From the NCBI RefSeq assembly GCF_004210375.1, contig NC_134837.1:159567310-159631309 (forward strand): a stretch of DNA of 64,000 bases. Direction: 5' to 3'. The position numbers and the translations under genes are program-made. How positions within the stretch are numbered: the first letter of the stretch is position 1; the number at the start of each line of letters is the position of its first letter. Below are positions 10,701-22,363 of the stretch, in pieces. This stretch comes from Tachypleus tridentatus. Taxonomy: Eukaryota > Arthropoda > Merostomata > Xiphosura > Limulidae. The notes beneath the pieces are model-generated. The model searched no databases and was not told the origin of the DNA. It worked only from the letters and a program-made list of their open reading frames with translations.

Positions 10701-11204
10701 TTGAACAACGCTGAGAGTAAGTATGCCGTCTTAATAATAACACCGCACAACAAATTTTTTGAAACGTTTTGCTTCCTGAAAAGTTTTTGCTGATTGTGAC
10801 AGGTACCTGGTGGGTATGCACAAATATAGTTTTGGTTTTGCTTCATCACGTAGGAACTCTGAGAAATAGACAGTTAACTGTTTACTGGCAATAACGTATT
10901 TAATTGCATTTATGTTTCTAATACGCTATTAAGTTCAACATAATTAAAAGTGTTTTGCTCCTGATTTTTGTTTGTATTCAATGTCCAGTGCATCACGTTG
11001 CAGTGTTCAACAGTAGTCAGCAAGCATTGACGGATTCCAGTTGCCCTGATATCGTTTTACCATAGTAGCAAAACTGCAGATTTTGATGAAAAGGTACGTG
11101 ATGGGCAAATTTCGATGCGATTTTCGTGATCAGCAGCCAAAAATCCATAAGGAACACCCAAGAGTTTTTAAGAAGCAAAAACTTTGTTGTGCAGTGTAAT
11201 TATC
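10701..11204. other. Probable insertion splitting the Tc1 remnant
   Basis: About 500 bp separates sequence like the Tc1 3' region (before 10700) from sequence like its terminus (ACAAAATATGCAAATATTTTAG after 11204). The segment is slightly less AT-rich than its surroundings and could be an unknown element. Neither terminal repeats nor a target duplication could be confirmed. Confidence 0.35.
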
Positions 11205-11240
11205 TTATTTGTTACAAAATATGCAAATATTTTAGCCTAG

Positions 11241-13930
11241 CATTTGTTGATGGAGTGCAAAATATTCACATTCTTTTACTGGAAAACATACATTATTAAT
11301 AATGTCCATCAGAGCAGTTTACATGAGATGTAGAAACAGAAGGTTTATAAGAAACTGTTTCCAGAACAGTGACTATATTTCTCTTTTTTGGACCAAGTAT
11401 TTACACAGATGAAAAAGAGATGTAACCTATCACAATTTTTATTATAACAAAAAGTATATCAAAGTCAAATTAAATATTTAAACAGGCGATTTGTATGAGT
11501 TATTATAGAGAGAGAGGGACTGTATTAACACTATCGAAAGAGTAACTCTAGCTCTTTGATGTTAAAGTTAAAGCTGTGATAATTACAATCTATAAGTGTG
11601 AAGAACGTTCACCTCAATCAAATACTTTCCATAATCTATATTGCCATCTATCTCTCTGTAAGTCAGAGACTCAAAGTTTATTTTAAAATGTGAGCCTGCA
11701 TAAAGATTGTATCGAAAAATATAGCTGTTAAATAAAGAAAACATGATAATATACATATATACATTGCTTTCCAGACACACCTAATACCCACGTGACTGAA
11801 GGATACTCTTTTGCTAAAAAGGGGGAGGAGTATAATGCAATCCCATGATTCTTTGCTAGAGTATGCCACTGCTTCTGTTTATAGAATAGATCGTATTACA
11901 CTAACCTCTTCTAAAACAAAAAGACATGCGATGTTCATGGTGTTTCAGGCAATTCTATGAATTACCAAGACAAACAAGCTTAAAAATTCACTTGGACAAT
12001 ACTCAAGATTAAAAATAAACGCAGAAACTCTGAAAATTTGAAAAATTCTATAAATAAAGAAGGTAGAAAATGAACGATGTACTCATATCACAAATATGTA
12101 AAAATATCGTGATATCTTGTCTCTTTGAGATGATTAAAAAGACCACTTTTAATTAACAACAAAGTTTTAATCAATGTGTAAAAGACAAGAATGGTTTGTT
12201 GGAAACTGCTTAGCTGTATCACTGTTGTCTTATTTGTACCAATAATTTGGTGTTTAAGAGCAAGAAAAATTAAAATATATTACTGTAACTATAATTGTTC
12301 GATGGTTAAGGACATTTTGTGTTCAACGAAAGACAAGTTTTTCTAAAATTGTTTATAAAAGATAAAAGAGTTGAGAGTGGTCATTTATTTCATTCAAAAC
12401 ACCTGCTACATGCTCAGGAAAGTTGCAAATATTAAAAGCTTGAAACTGTTAAACAGTAATTTTTTATATACAAATAGTATTCCAAATATTTGGTGCAACA
12501 GTATTTATATTTATTTTGTAGCTAGAATAGCAAAACATGTTTCAGCTAAGTGATATTTCTTGGCGAAATTTTACAGTAAACTAATCAAATAAAATCAGGG
12601 CTGTGCCTCCACTTGAGTTTAAACACGTTGATATAAAACAAAACTTACAGCGTCGTGTCAAGCCCAAATGTTTCATATTATCGCAGATTAAGATCTGTTG
12701 TTTATTAAACTTTTCCAGTGGTTGTCAGTCAGAGGTGATGTACTTTCGAAAATAATCAATTTGAAGGAATTTTTGCAGATGCCCTAAGGAATTAAAATAT
12801 CGTGAAGAAATAACTGTCTACAGAAATATTCACTTATCTGTCTAAGTATGTGATCGATATATGTAAAGAGAGAAGTTAATTATTGATACTAATGATAGAT
12901 ATTATCTTTCTCAAGTTTTTAAACTTGTCTTTATCAGCAGCATAACGTACGTTACAAGGGAATCTTCAGTCTAACCACAATAAAATATGCATTATATTAA
13001 AGTGTGAAAGTTTATACAAAACTATATATTATCGTTTTAAAAGATTACTAACTTCTTCAGGGCTGTTTTTAGTAACACCGAGAAATAATTCTCTAGTTTT
13101 TTATGACGCAGTTTAAGCTATTGCCCAAGAAATTAATATCCATACGTGTTTAACTTAGACCATAGTTTATTTATTTAGTAAATTAAATACGTAACTACAA
13201 GCTAGTAATGTTCTCCAATAGATGTTAAAACACGCAAGGTTCATATCTTTGAAATTTCGTGAAAAGAGTTGTGTTATGTTTGAACCAGAACAAAATAAAT
13301 CTTTCTGGGGTAACAGAAGTAAGATTGAATGAAGTAAAAACATTCGATAAAATTATAACTGTTTAGATATTGTGGTTTTCATGAAATAATACTATCAATA
13401 TTTTACCGAATAATTTTCTGATACATTAAAAACCAACACTCATCTGTGGCGAAACATTTTCTTGGAAAAAACACAGTTTACATTTCGCATTTTACGTTAA
13501 GTCATGTTTTTAAAATTGTAGTGAATTATCATTTCTTGCAACATACAAAACATAAATTAAAAATAGTCATTCTATTCAATTAATATCGCAACAATTATGC
13601 GTTTCAAATTTTGTGGGTACAATCTTTCACACGTTTATACGACAATCTATTTTTTTTAAGAGAAGAAAGAATATTTGAGGCAATCAGAGTATCAATGAAA
13701 ATATCATATCTTCATACTTCTGCAACAAGATAAGAAATATTGAACAAAGACAAAACTTTCGAATCTCCCGTCACAACAAATATGTTTGCCCTTTGGCAAC
13801 AAACCTTTAAAGTGATAAAGAAAGTTGTAATACAGTTTGCGACATTTTTACTTCGTATATTTATGCATATATTATTTTTGTCACTAGACTAGTTGTATTT
13901 GAGTTTGGAGGTTATTTCTTATACAAATTC
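11241..13930. other. Long AT-rich spacer, nothing recognised
   Basis: This is the longest stretch on the left side without an identifiable repeat family. Short open frames at 11583-11869 and 12371-12553 show no conserved motif. No splice-site-bounded exon could be argued for. Confidence 0.5.
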
Positions 13931-14212
13931 GGCCCGGCATGGCCAGCTGGTTAAGACACTCGACTCGTAATAATCCGAGGGTTGCGGGTTCGAATCCCCG
14001 TCACACCAAACATGCTCGCCGTTCCAGCCCTGAGGGTGTTATAAGTGTTACGGTCAATCCCACTATTCGTTCGTAAAAGAGTAACCCAAGAGTTGGCGGT
14101 GGTTGGTGACGACTAGCTGCCTTCCCTCTAGTCTTACACTGCTAAATTAGGGAGAGCTAGCGCAGATAGTCCTGGTGTAACTTTGCGCGAAATTCAAAAC
14201 AAACAAAGAAAC
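13931..14212 (+). repeat. SINE-A, full length
   Basis: It starts GGCCCGGCATGGCCAGCTGG, close to what appears to be the family consensus. The B box is GCGGGTTCGAATCCCCG, followed by the complete body and the tail TTTGCGCGAAATTCAAAAC with CAAA repeats. A small ATA insertion lies in the anticodon arm. I saw no convincing target duplication. Confidence 0.93.
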
Positions 14213-15157
14213 AGCTACAATGACTTAACAGTTTTCAGTATTTTAACAAATAATATGTTTTATTTATGCCAAAACAAAATTAATATTTTTCGACAGATGA
14301 TAGTATGTTAAGTAATCAGATTTTCTGAGAAACTAAAAACTGAATATTGTCATAGTTTTACAAGCAATGTTGAAACTTAAGGTTTCAATTTTTATGTGAT
14401 GTAGCAATTTTTTTATTTACGCGAGTCGAGTCAAGTATTTGCAATAAAAGAAAGTAAGAAGTATTCAAATTGTAAATAACATTAATATTTTTACTCAGGA
14501 TTATTTAAGATATGATGTTTCAATTATTACGCAAGAAAGTAATGATGTCTTTTGGCAGAAATTTTAATATTTTATTTTTGTTTAATATTATTATATAAAA
14601 ATTGAACGTAGTATAACTTTAACCTAAAGATATCAGTATTCAATGCTCTATATTTTTGTAGGTATAATGTTTTCTTATTTTCCTCAAAAAATATTTTGAT
14701 CTTCATTGCTAGAAATAATTAATAAAGACAGTCTGCGTCATGTCTCTGGCATGAATTTAATTTTTTACTATTTGCGTCATTTCCGATTTAATATTTTTGA
14801 CAGAAGAATATTAAGACATATGTAATAAAGTTATAAATAAGAAATTTTAGTAACTATGTCTCTGTTTTATACATCACAAAATGTTTTATCTGTTGCTCAA
14901 AAACCGTATACGATGTTTTTGCATAAAAATAATTTGTATTTTCATAGTATAATATTCTTAGTATTCGCATTAGAGACAATACCATTTGTACTGAGTATTG
15001 TGAATATCTTATATTCAAATACCAAGTCTTAGGTGTAATAGTGATTATTTCTCAACACAAGAATTGAGAAATATTTTGGTAGAAAGAAACACAAAAGTGA
15101 AAGTAGTCAAATTCTTAAATAAAATAACAACAAGCTTTAAGAGTGTTGAGTATTGGA
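14213..15157. other. AT-rich spacer, nothing recognised
   Basis: Very AT-rich sequence without a feature that I can support. Confidence 0.5.
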
Positions 15158-15159
15158 CA

Positions 15160-15280
15160 CCCAATATCTCTGCGACAAATGTAATTGCTATAACGCCAAA
15201 ATCAGGTTTCGATACCTGTGATAGGTACAGTACATGTAGATAGACAATTGTGCAGCTTTGTGCTTAATAACAAAAATAAC
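15160..15280 (+). repeat. SINE-B copy, diverged
   Basis: The head is altered, but AATCAGGTTTCGATACCTGTG, GATAGACAATTGTGCAGC and TTTGTGCTTAATAAC occur in the SINE-B order and spacing. Confidence 0.7.
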
Positions 15281-15644
15281 ATACTGGATAAAATATTTTG
15301 AGTGTTAATTATAATATCAAATTTGTTATTTTTGGTACAAGTTAACTGAAATTGTATTTAGTCAAAGTTTTAAGGAAAACACCAAGACTTTCTGATTATT
15401 GTTTTTCACGGTATTCTAGTTGTCTGTTTTCAATGCAGATGCGTTAATGTTTATGGCAGAAGAAAGTTAATTTAAACGTATTTAAAATTATGGAATAGAA
15501 AATTCCGAAATCCAAACATTAGGAATTTGTAGGATATAATGCTTTAATTGTTGCTCAAACACAGATTTTCATGGTGTTATTTAATGTAATCACAAGTGTA
15601 TATAAGACACAAACACTAATGATTCCTGAAATACTTGTTTTCTA

Positions 15645-16006
15645 CCGTGTTTCTCCGATAATAAGACCTACCCATAAAATAAGACCTAGTGTGATTTTTG
15701 GTGATAGTTTTAATATAAGCCCTACCCTTAAAATAAGCCCTAGTTAAGAGTGGCAGGAAGAGGAAAGAAATAAAAAAATTAATTTATTAATTAGTTTAAT
15801 AGTTAGTTAATTAGTTTGTTTAAGTATTAATCAGTTAGTTTAATAGTTTAATAATAGTTTATTTTAACTGGTTAGTTTAATAGTTTTACTTTGTAACTTC
15901 ATTTTTTTAATATATCAAAATAAGACATCCCCCGAAAATAAGCCCTAGTGTCATATTTTGGAGTGAAAATTAATATAAGCCCTGTCTTATTTTCGGAGAA
16001 ACACGG
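15645..16006. mobile_element. MITE with 23-25 bp terminal inverted repeats, TA flanks
   Basis: The left end CCGTGTTTCTCCGATAATAA is matched in reverse complement by the right end TTATTTTCGGAGAAACACGG, with one or two mismatches. TA lies on both sides (15643-15644 and 16007-16008), as in the Tc1/mariner superfamily. The inside has repeated AAAATAAGCCCTAG motifs near both ends and an AT-rich middle built from TTAGTTTAATAG units. It has no coding capacity, so it would have depended on a transposase in trans. Confidence 0.9.
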
Positions 16007-16050
16007 TATCTATGCCAGAACAGAGTTGATATTTCTGGCAGAAAATTATC

Positions 16051-16190
16051 TGTTTGTTTCAGATATCACGCAAAGCTAAACAACGGTTATTCGTACTAGC
16101 CATCCCTAATTTTCAACTCTTAAGGTACTTCTTTCGAATGGTAAAATTATAGTTCTTATTACACACCTACAGTCCCAAACGTATGAGCTC
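16051..16190 (-). repeat. SINE-A copy, old and partial
   Basis: TCACGCAAAGCTAAACAACGG, then CTAGCCATCCCTAATTTTCA and a decayed body up to CCCAAACGTATGAGCTCAT, correspond to the reverse complement of SINE-A tail and body. The head is missing or unrecognisable. Confidence 0.55.
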
Positions 16191-16287
16191 ATTTAATTGT
16201 GTACGAGAATCTTATCAAAGACTATTGAATATACAAATCGATACGCTAATCTATGGACCACGTCCACGTCTGTGTAGAAAAGCGTGG

Positions 16288-16402
16288 GTATATTTTTTCT
16301 TATAGCAAACTCCCATCGGGTTATCTGCTGTGTCCATCGAGGGGAAATCGAACCTCTGGTTTAAGGGTTGTAAATTGGCAGACATTCCTCTGTACCAGCG
16401 AG
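16288..16402 (-). repeat. SINE-C copy
   Basis: On the minus strand a CGCTGGTACAGAGGAATG head is followed by the B box GAGGTTCGATTTCCCCTCG, then CAGCAGATAACCCGATGGG and TTTGCTATAAG. It is nearly full length. Confidence 0.8.
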
Positions 16403-17303
16403 TAACTGTGCAGAAGAAAGAAAATTTGAATGAATTATTTTTTTATAATAATAACGAGAGATAAGTCTTTGGTTATTAAGGTATGATTTTTTTGTTTATT
16501 CTTTTCATAACAAAATCAGTAATGTATATATCATAAACTCAACATAAAAATCTGGTTGAAAATATTATGATTATTAAAAAATCTAACTTTCAAATAAAAG
16601 ATGAAATTAAGGATAGTTACAATTTTATAAAGCATTTATCAATTAACTTTAAATATTTTTATGATATAATGCTGTAATTATCAGTTAGAAACCGATTTTG
16701 ATATATTTGGTAAAAGAATAGCAAAACGTAACATAAACAAATATAGCTTTTTTCATTGTAGTTTACTTAGTACAATTCTTGCTTCATTTCTTAAAAAATG
16801 AAATAGAAATTATTTAGACAGGACCAGAGTAAAGTAATATATGAAATTTAGATAGTGTTATGAGATAAAAGCTCAGTGCCATTTTATGAGCCGTTATATT
16901 GCGGGCAAAAAAGCAAACCTGTCAATATTTCATAAAATAACACTGTCTTGTTTACATAGAATAGTGTTAATATTTTTTGTAGAAGAATGGTAAAATAAAC
17001 GAAGGTAATTAAAATATTCAATAAGAAACGCCAAAATAATTTCGTTTTGGCAACTGTTCTACTTTTTTCAGAGTAAAAAATAACAGAAATGACGTTTTCT
17101 GGCACAATAAAAAATAAAATCTCTATTGAAACTTTTAGCTGACTAGTTTTGGTAACATAATTACCATCATAAAGGTTCGTAGTCAACTGTTTTACCAAAT
17201 ATATTCAGTTGGCTGAAATTTTTAATAAATATTTTATCTTTCATTGTGCCCAAAAATATGATTTTTTTTACTTTCATCATTTATAAGAGAAGGGTGTTTG
17301 ATT
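16403..17303. other. AT-rich spacer with a chance open frame
   Basis: A 104-codon minus-strand frame at 16884-17198 is open, but its protein is rich in F, I, L, K and N as expected of AT-rich noise. I see no domain, signal peptide or related copy. It is not called as a gene. Confidence 0.5.
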
Positions 17304-17409
17304 TTCTTACGTTAAAGTCACATGAGGTTAGCTGCTGAGCCTATCGCGGGGAATCGAACCCCTGACTTTAGCGTTATAAATCCGTATACTAACCGCTGTA
17401 CTAGCGAGA
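17304..17409 (-). repeat. SINE-C copy
   Basis: On the minus strand it carries CGCTAGTACAGCGGTTAG, the anticodon arm GGATTTATAACGC, the perfect B box GGGGTTCGATTCCCCGCG, and CTCAGCAGCTAACC. The 3' end is decayed. Confidence 0.82.
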
Positions 17410-18083
17410 ACATTACAGATGAAGGTTTAAACCTATGACTGTTTATGTTATAAAATAGCTGGTTTTTTACGCTTTGACAGAAACAAAACAATATTAAATG
17501 CAATAAAACTTTACGTAGATATATCAAGCTTTAACTTTTTTCCAAGACATAACATTTGTGGGCTTACATTAAAACTGATATTGAGGCAAACTTGAAGGTA
17601 ATAATAATTTTGTATCCAAACAATTGAGCTTAAATTTCGTATATAAGAAAGTTTTTATAATTTTATAGAAAAAAACAACAAGATTTAAGGAAAGGAAGTT
17701 TCGTATAATAAACAAGAAAGGCGTAGGTTGTTGATAATATAATGTATTTCAAAGCCGAGTTGATGTTTATGGTAGGAGAAAAGAAAGATGAATACAGTCA
17801 CAAAGTTGTGAAAAAACACCAGTACCCAAGTAGTTTGATATTTCATAAAATAAATATTTTCTCTTTCCGCTAAAGCCAGAAAAAGATGATCCTGGAAGCA
17901 ATAAAAATGATAAACATGAAACCAAAAGTTTAAATAGGATGGTTGATGTTCTTGTAAGTATGGTGTTCATAAATGCTCAAGAACAGATGTCTTTTGAAGA
18001 AAGGCAAAATTGAAAATAGTCAATACTTTTGATAACTTACCAAAACTATAATTTCATGGAATGTTGTTTTACATTTGCATCAA

Positions 18084-18209
18084 TGTGTGTGTGTATATTT
18101 CTTATAGCGAAGCAACAATTGGCTATCTGCAGTGTTCAACGAGGGTAATCAATCAAACCCTTGATTTTAGCGTTGTAATTCCGAAGACTTACCACTGTCC
18201 CAGCGGGGG
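18084..18209 (-). repeat. SINE-C copy
   Basis: Minus-strand order is CCCCCGCTGGGACAGTGG head, CGGAATTACAACGC anticodon arm, a B box decayed to GGGTTTGATTGATTACCCTCG, and GCAGATAGCCAATTG. Then come a TTGCTTCGCTATAAG-like end and a CA repeat. A plus-strand open frame (18061-18273) crosses it by chance. Confidence 0.8.
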
Positions 18210-18330
18210 ACTACATCAATGTTTAATTAATATTTCTGGAATTGGAAAAAAGGTATACTATTTTACTTCATAATCAAAATAAAATGAAAATCTGTTGTAT
18301 CATGAAATGACGATTTTTTTCTTCACGCCA

Positions 18331-18505
18331 GATCCCTTCACACTAAACATCCTCGCCCTTTCAGCAGTAGTGTGTTATAATGTGACGATCAATCTCAGTA
18401 TCCGTTGATAAGAACTAGTCCAAGCGTTGGTGGTGGGTGGTAATGAAGGACGACTAGCGCAGATAGCCCTTTTGTTACTTTGCGCGAAATTCGATACTAA
18501 CCAAA
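18331..18505 (+). repeat. SINE-A copy without head, with internal deletion
   Basis: The copy starts at GATCCCTTCACACTAAACAT just after the B box and keeps CTCGCCCTTTCAGC and ATAATGTGACGATCAATC. It then lacks the GCCTTCCCTCTAGTC segment before GACTAGCGCAGATAGCCC and the TTTGCGCGAAATTCG end. Confidence 0.8.
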
Positions 18506-18573
18506 GAAAAACATATCAGATGTGAATAATTTTAATTGCAGATGAGAGAAAAAACTGAATGTAATGCAAAAGT

Positions 18574-18735
18574 TTTAGCTGTGAGTGTGTTATTATGTGA
18601 ATGTCAATTCCAATATTATCTGGTAAAAAACGTAGCCCAAGAGTTAGCTGTGGGTGGTGATGACTAGCCTTACACTACTAAATGGATGGCTGGCGTAGAT
18701 GGCCTTCGAGTAGCTTTGAGTAAAAATCAAACAAA
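18574..18735 (+). repeat. SINE-A copy, 5' truncated
   Basis: It begins within the body (TTTAGCTGTGAGTGTGTTAT). It continues through GTAGCCCAAGAGTTAGC, GGTGATGACTAGC, CTTACACTACTAAATGG and a tail with GTAGCTTTGAGTAAAAATC. It lies about 70 bp from the preceding copy in the same direction. Confidence 0.82.
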
Positions 18736-18744
18736 TTTAACAGA

Positions 18745-19285
18745 CATTTATTTTAAATACAAACAACAATACAATTTACAGTAACGGTTATTACAAAGAA
18801 TAATTTATATACAAAAGTTTTGCAAACTTACAAATAATATCTGATCCGAAACGTTCATGATATCCTATTGAGGGTTCACGACGAACGAATTAATTCTGTA
18901 TTGATGTAGGTACAATTTACTTAACGAGGAGCTAGGCAGCTCTTTACTGACAACACGTGTGTTTTCTCACCACTGAGGCTATGTAATCTTTTCATAAAAA
19001 TACTGATGTCCGACGGTATGTCCCTGGAGTTAAACGATTTGAAATGTTCGGAATCTTGCCCGATTGATAAGCGTTAATCACAGTTATAGGTTCCAAGGTT
19101 TATAATCTACCAACTGTGGCAAACCAACAATATAAACTGTCTTTTGGTGCTTCGGTTTAAAAACGTTAGGAGAGACATTCTAGAAATTTCAGTTGGCCCA
19201 ACAATATTGGTAAACAGATAAAGCTCAGAGTACCTGATCGTGCAACAAAAGATCTGGAGAACCCAGTACATAGTAAGATAAGTGT
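18745..19285. repeat. Unclassified dispersed repeat, copy 1
   Basis: This stretch aligns in order with 48150-48680. The clearest blocks are ATACAAAAGTTTTGCAAACT, TTTGAAATGTTCGGAATC and GTTAATCACAGTTATAGG, matching GTACAAGAATTTTACAAACT, TTTGTAATGTTCGAAATC and GTTAATCACAACTATAGC. Neither copy encodes a protein. On the minus strand an AATAAA lies near one end, compatible with an LTR or a SINE, but the class is unknown. Confidence 0.65.
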
Positions 19286-20990
19286 GATGATTTTTCATGA
19301 ATAAATCTGAAACAAGATTAATCAGGAAAGAAACGAAATAAATAGTTTATTATTAAACACTACACTCACGTCAGTGGCTGTCTGTGATATGTGGTAAAAC
19401 TAATGGAATGAAGTAGAAAAAACTAACTTAATTGGCAAATACAAGCAAATGTATTTATTAGAAATTGTAAGTGTAAAAGAAATGAAAAAAATATTTCTTA
19501 CTAAGCTGAATTAAAACATAATGTTAAAATTTAAAATAGGAAAAACATTGCACACTTTGTTGGCAGAATGATCACTGGGTTTACCGTATAGGAACAAAAC
19601 AGAAATACTTGAGCAGAACTTTTTACTTCATTCAACGTTTGAAATGCATGTCTAAAATCTTATAATTTGTTATCTCTGCATCTCACCTATCTTAAATTAT
19701 AAAACTGGACCACAATGTTCTAAAACTTAGTATATGTATTTCTGCATTATACCACAGTCCTAAATTAATTTTTCACTCAAACATATGATGAATAAAATAC
19801 AACCATTCTATTAAACAAAAGTCGACATCTTTGACTAGCTCATGATATAAAGTGTAGCATTTAGGGCTGAATTAGCATATGAAAGAGTGTGAACTACATT
19901 ATAAGAAAATTTTAAGAATTAGTTTTGCCACATTAGATACATATGTTCTTCGGAGAGTAGGATATGTAATATGTGCAAACTGCAACCACCTTCTTATTTG
20001 TCTTTGTTTGCCCTCAAGCAAATTTTAAGTATAAAACACAATCTGGCTACATAACTTCAAAATTGCAGTCCTTGTGTAATCTAAACATTGAAGTCATGAG
20101 ATACCATGATATATATTCGAAATCATATATACATAAATAAAACTTAAAAGTGTCAGAAATAACTCCGACAAGTGGTCATCCATCTAGTTGATTGGATCTG
20201 TAAAATATATTTAGCTCGATGTTATACTCCCTCATGATAGTATTCATCGACTCCATTAGTAGTTCCAAAGTTCCAACTCTTTTGAGAATTGATGATGAAG
20301 GAATTTAGGGAACTATGAAAGCTGTATTAACTTCATCCAAGATGGTAAGAAGTGAATTGCACTTTCGTCATCTCTGGTTTTCTTGTCCAAATTGTCATTT
20401 TTATTATTTACTTAGTAGGAAACCTTAGTTGAACTGTTTTGGAGTTTTAAAGACGTTATTCTCCTAAATATCTTATAACAACCTATGCTTCGGTTTCTTT
20501 AAGTTACCATTGAGTTCTAATTCTGCTTTTATGGTGTTTCTCTTTCCTTACTTTAACGGACAAGCTGTGAATGTTAATGATATAAAGGTCTCTGGCTGCT
20601 TTTGAGATGAGTCTAATACTGACAGTAAAGTCATAGACTCCAATGGTAGGACAGTGTGAATTTTCTATATACTCTAATGTGATTTATTTTCTATATAATG
20701 CTGTTTTTACCTACAGAAATATAGATTTCTGTAGTGTGTTGAAAACTTGAAGACGTTCTTAAATATATCTCATTTTATTATTACCCTATAAGTTGACGAA
20801 AACTTGCGTTGGAAAAAGACGTCATATTTAAGAAATATTATGTGCAGTTTCTAGAGTTCTTCTTATGTTTTCCAGAAATAAACGTTGGAACTCTCACGAT
20901 GAATATTGAGTAACTTACCGTTCATTGGTTTAATTCAACCTTTGTCGCTTGCAAAGTGTCTTAATTATCTGCTGTCTCAACTATATACTG
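19286..20990. other. Spacer with one faint coding-like stretch
   Basis: No repeat family of this window was found. Around 20170-20400 the minus strand reads VGTLELLMESMNTIMREYN in one frame, which looks more protein-like than its surroundings. I cannot assign it to a family, and the frame is broken. Confidence 0.4.
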
Positions 20991-21017
20991 AGTAAGTTTT
21001 GGAACCACCAAGGCAGC

Positions 21018-21687
21018 ATGGACAAGAAGGACATTCGTCTGATTTTCCTCTACGACTTTAAACTTGGACTAAAAGCTACTCAAAACTACACGGAACATTA
21101 ATCAGACATTTGGCCATGGATCTGTTACTGAACGTACAGATTTTGACATGGAGATGAAAGACTTGAAGACAATGAAGGTCATGGAGGAAGACATCTTTAA
21201 ATGAAAACACATTAAGGGAAGCAGTTGAGACAGACCCTCATGCAATAGTACATGAGCTTGCAGAAAAGCTAGGCACAAGTAAATCAAGCATTGCCAACCA
21301 CCTGAGTGCGATTGGAAAGAAGAAAAACTTGGATAAGCGAGTTCCGCATGAGCTGAATGAAGATCAACAAAATCGGTGTTATGAGACCTGTCAAGATTGA
21401 CGCTCCAACATTGAACGAATTGGGAATCAAGGTTCTATCCATCCACCTTATTCCCCAGATATTTCTCCTAGAGATTTTCATTTTTTCAAGCACTTTGATA
21501 ACTTTTTAACAATAAACGCTTTCAAAACCAGGTAGCTGCAGAAGAAGCTTTCAGGGAGTTCATTGGCCACAGAAACTCTGATTTCTACAGCAGGGACACA
21601 AACAGCATCGTTACACGCTGTACTGGTAAAAGTATTGTTGGGAAGAATGTGGACGACAATTCGAAAAATGCTGCCCTTTTGAACTGA
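21018..21687 (+). pseudogene. Mariner transposase with the centre deleted
   Basis: The ATG at 21018 opens MDKKDIRLIFLYDFKLGLKA, the N-terminal helix-turn-helix of mariner transposases of the Hsmar1/SETMAR type. Frame-shifted pieces follow: TYRF/HGDERLEDNEGHGG and KKKNLDKRVPHELNED. Near 21390-21410 the sequence jumps from the region before the first catalytic Asp directly to PTLNELGIKV and the YSPDISPRDFHFFKHF block that contains the last catalytic Asp. About 120-150 codons with the first two Asp residues are missing. The frame is broken repeatedly. It is an inactive internal-deletion derivative. Terminal repeats were not identified. Confidence 0.85.
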
Positions 21688-21789
21688 TTTTAATGTTCTG
21701 TCTGCTAGAAAAGGCTTCATTTCTAACAAAAAACATTTTTGTTATTGTTTAAAATATAAAATGTTTTTACATGAATAATTTTCTGAATA

Positions 21790-22340
21790 AAAAAGTTAAA
21801 ATTCATAGTTCTATTTAAAACAACAACAGCATATCTTTAATGCTATACTGATCTCTTCTATGGCATAAAGGAAGCAATTACCAATTCATCTTACTTTAAA
21901 TACACGTAAAATTGGAAGTTATTGACAATATATGGTCTATATATTAAATCACTAAAGTGTTAAGCCAAATAAATAATTTAACAGTACGTTAGAGTTTCCT
22001 AATTAGTATTTTATAAATCAAAATGTACAATAAACAAATTATATGTAATAAGATAAAATGTAATAGATATTTTTCTTGCGATATTTGGAAACTTTGTTTT
22101 TTCATGATATGCACCTCGCGATCGTGGCTATTTGTTGTCTCTCTGATGTCTCGTGATATGTTGGTACTTCTGACATTGTATTAAATGATACTGTTATTTT
22201 TTGTATGCGTAAATCTTTTTTGTGAGATGTCATCCTTCAGATCTGAATATGGAATCAAAAGTTAATAGGAAAACTGTAAATGTGTTATTGAAAACTTATT
22301 ATTGAACAATTTTGGTATAAAAAGCTTTAGTGGTAAGGAC
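21790..22340. other. AT-rich spacer, nothing recognised
   Basis: No supported feature between the mariner remnant and the ZMYM-type remnant. Confidence 0.5.
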
Positions 22341-22363
22341 ACATCATCAGAAATGGTAGACTA

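Noticed and set aside
16884..17198. 104-codon open frame on the minus strand
   Set aside because: Its length is expected now and then in such AT-rich DNA. The protein is F/I/L/K-rich, has no recognised motif and no related copy.
20170..20400. Protein-like minus-strand stretch
   Set aside because: The frame is interrupted and no family could be named. It is kept only as a remark in the spacer entry.
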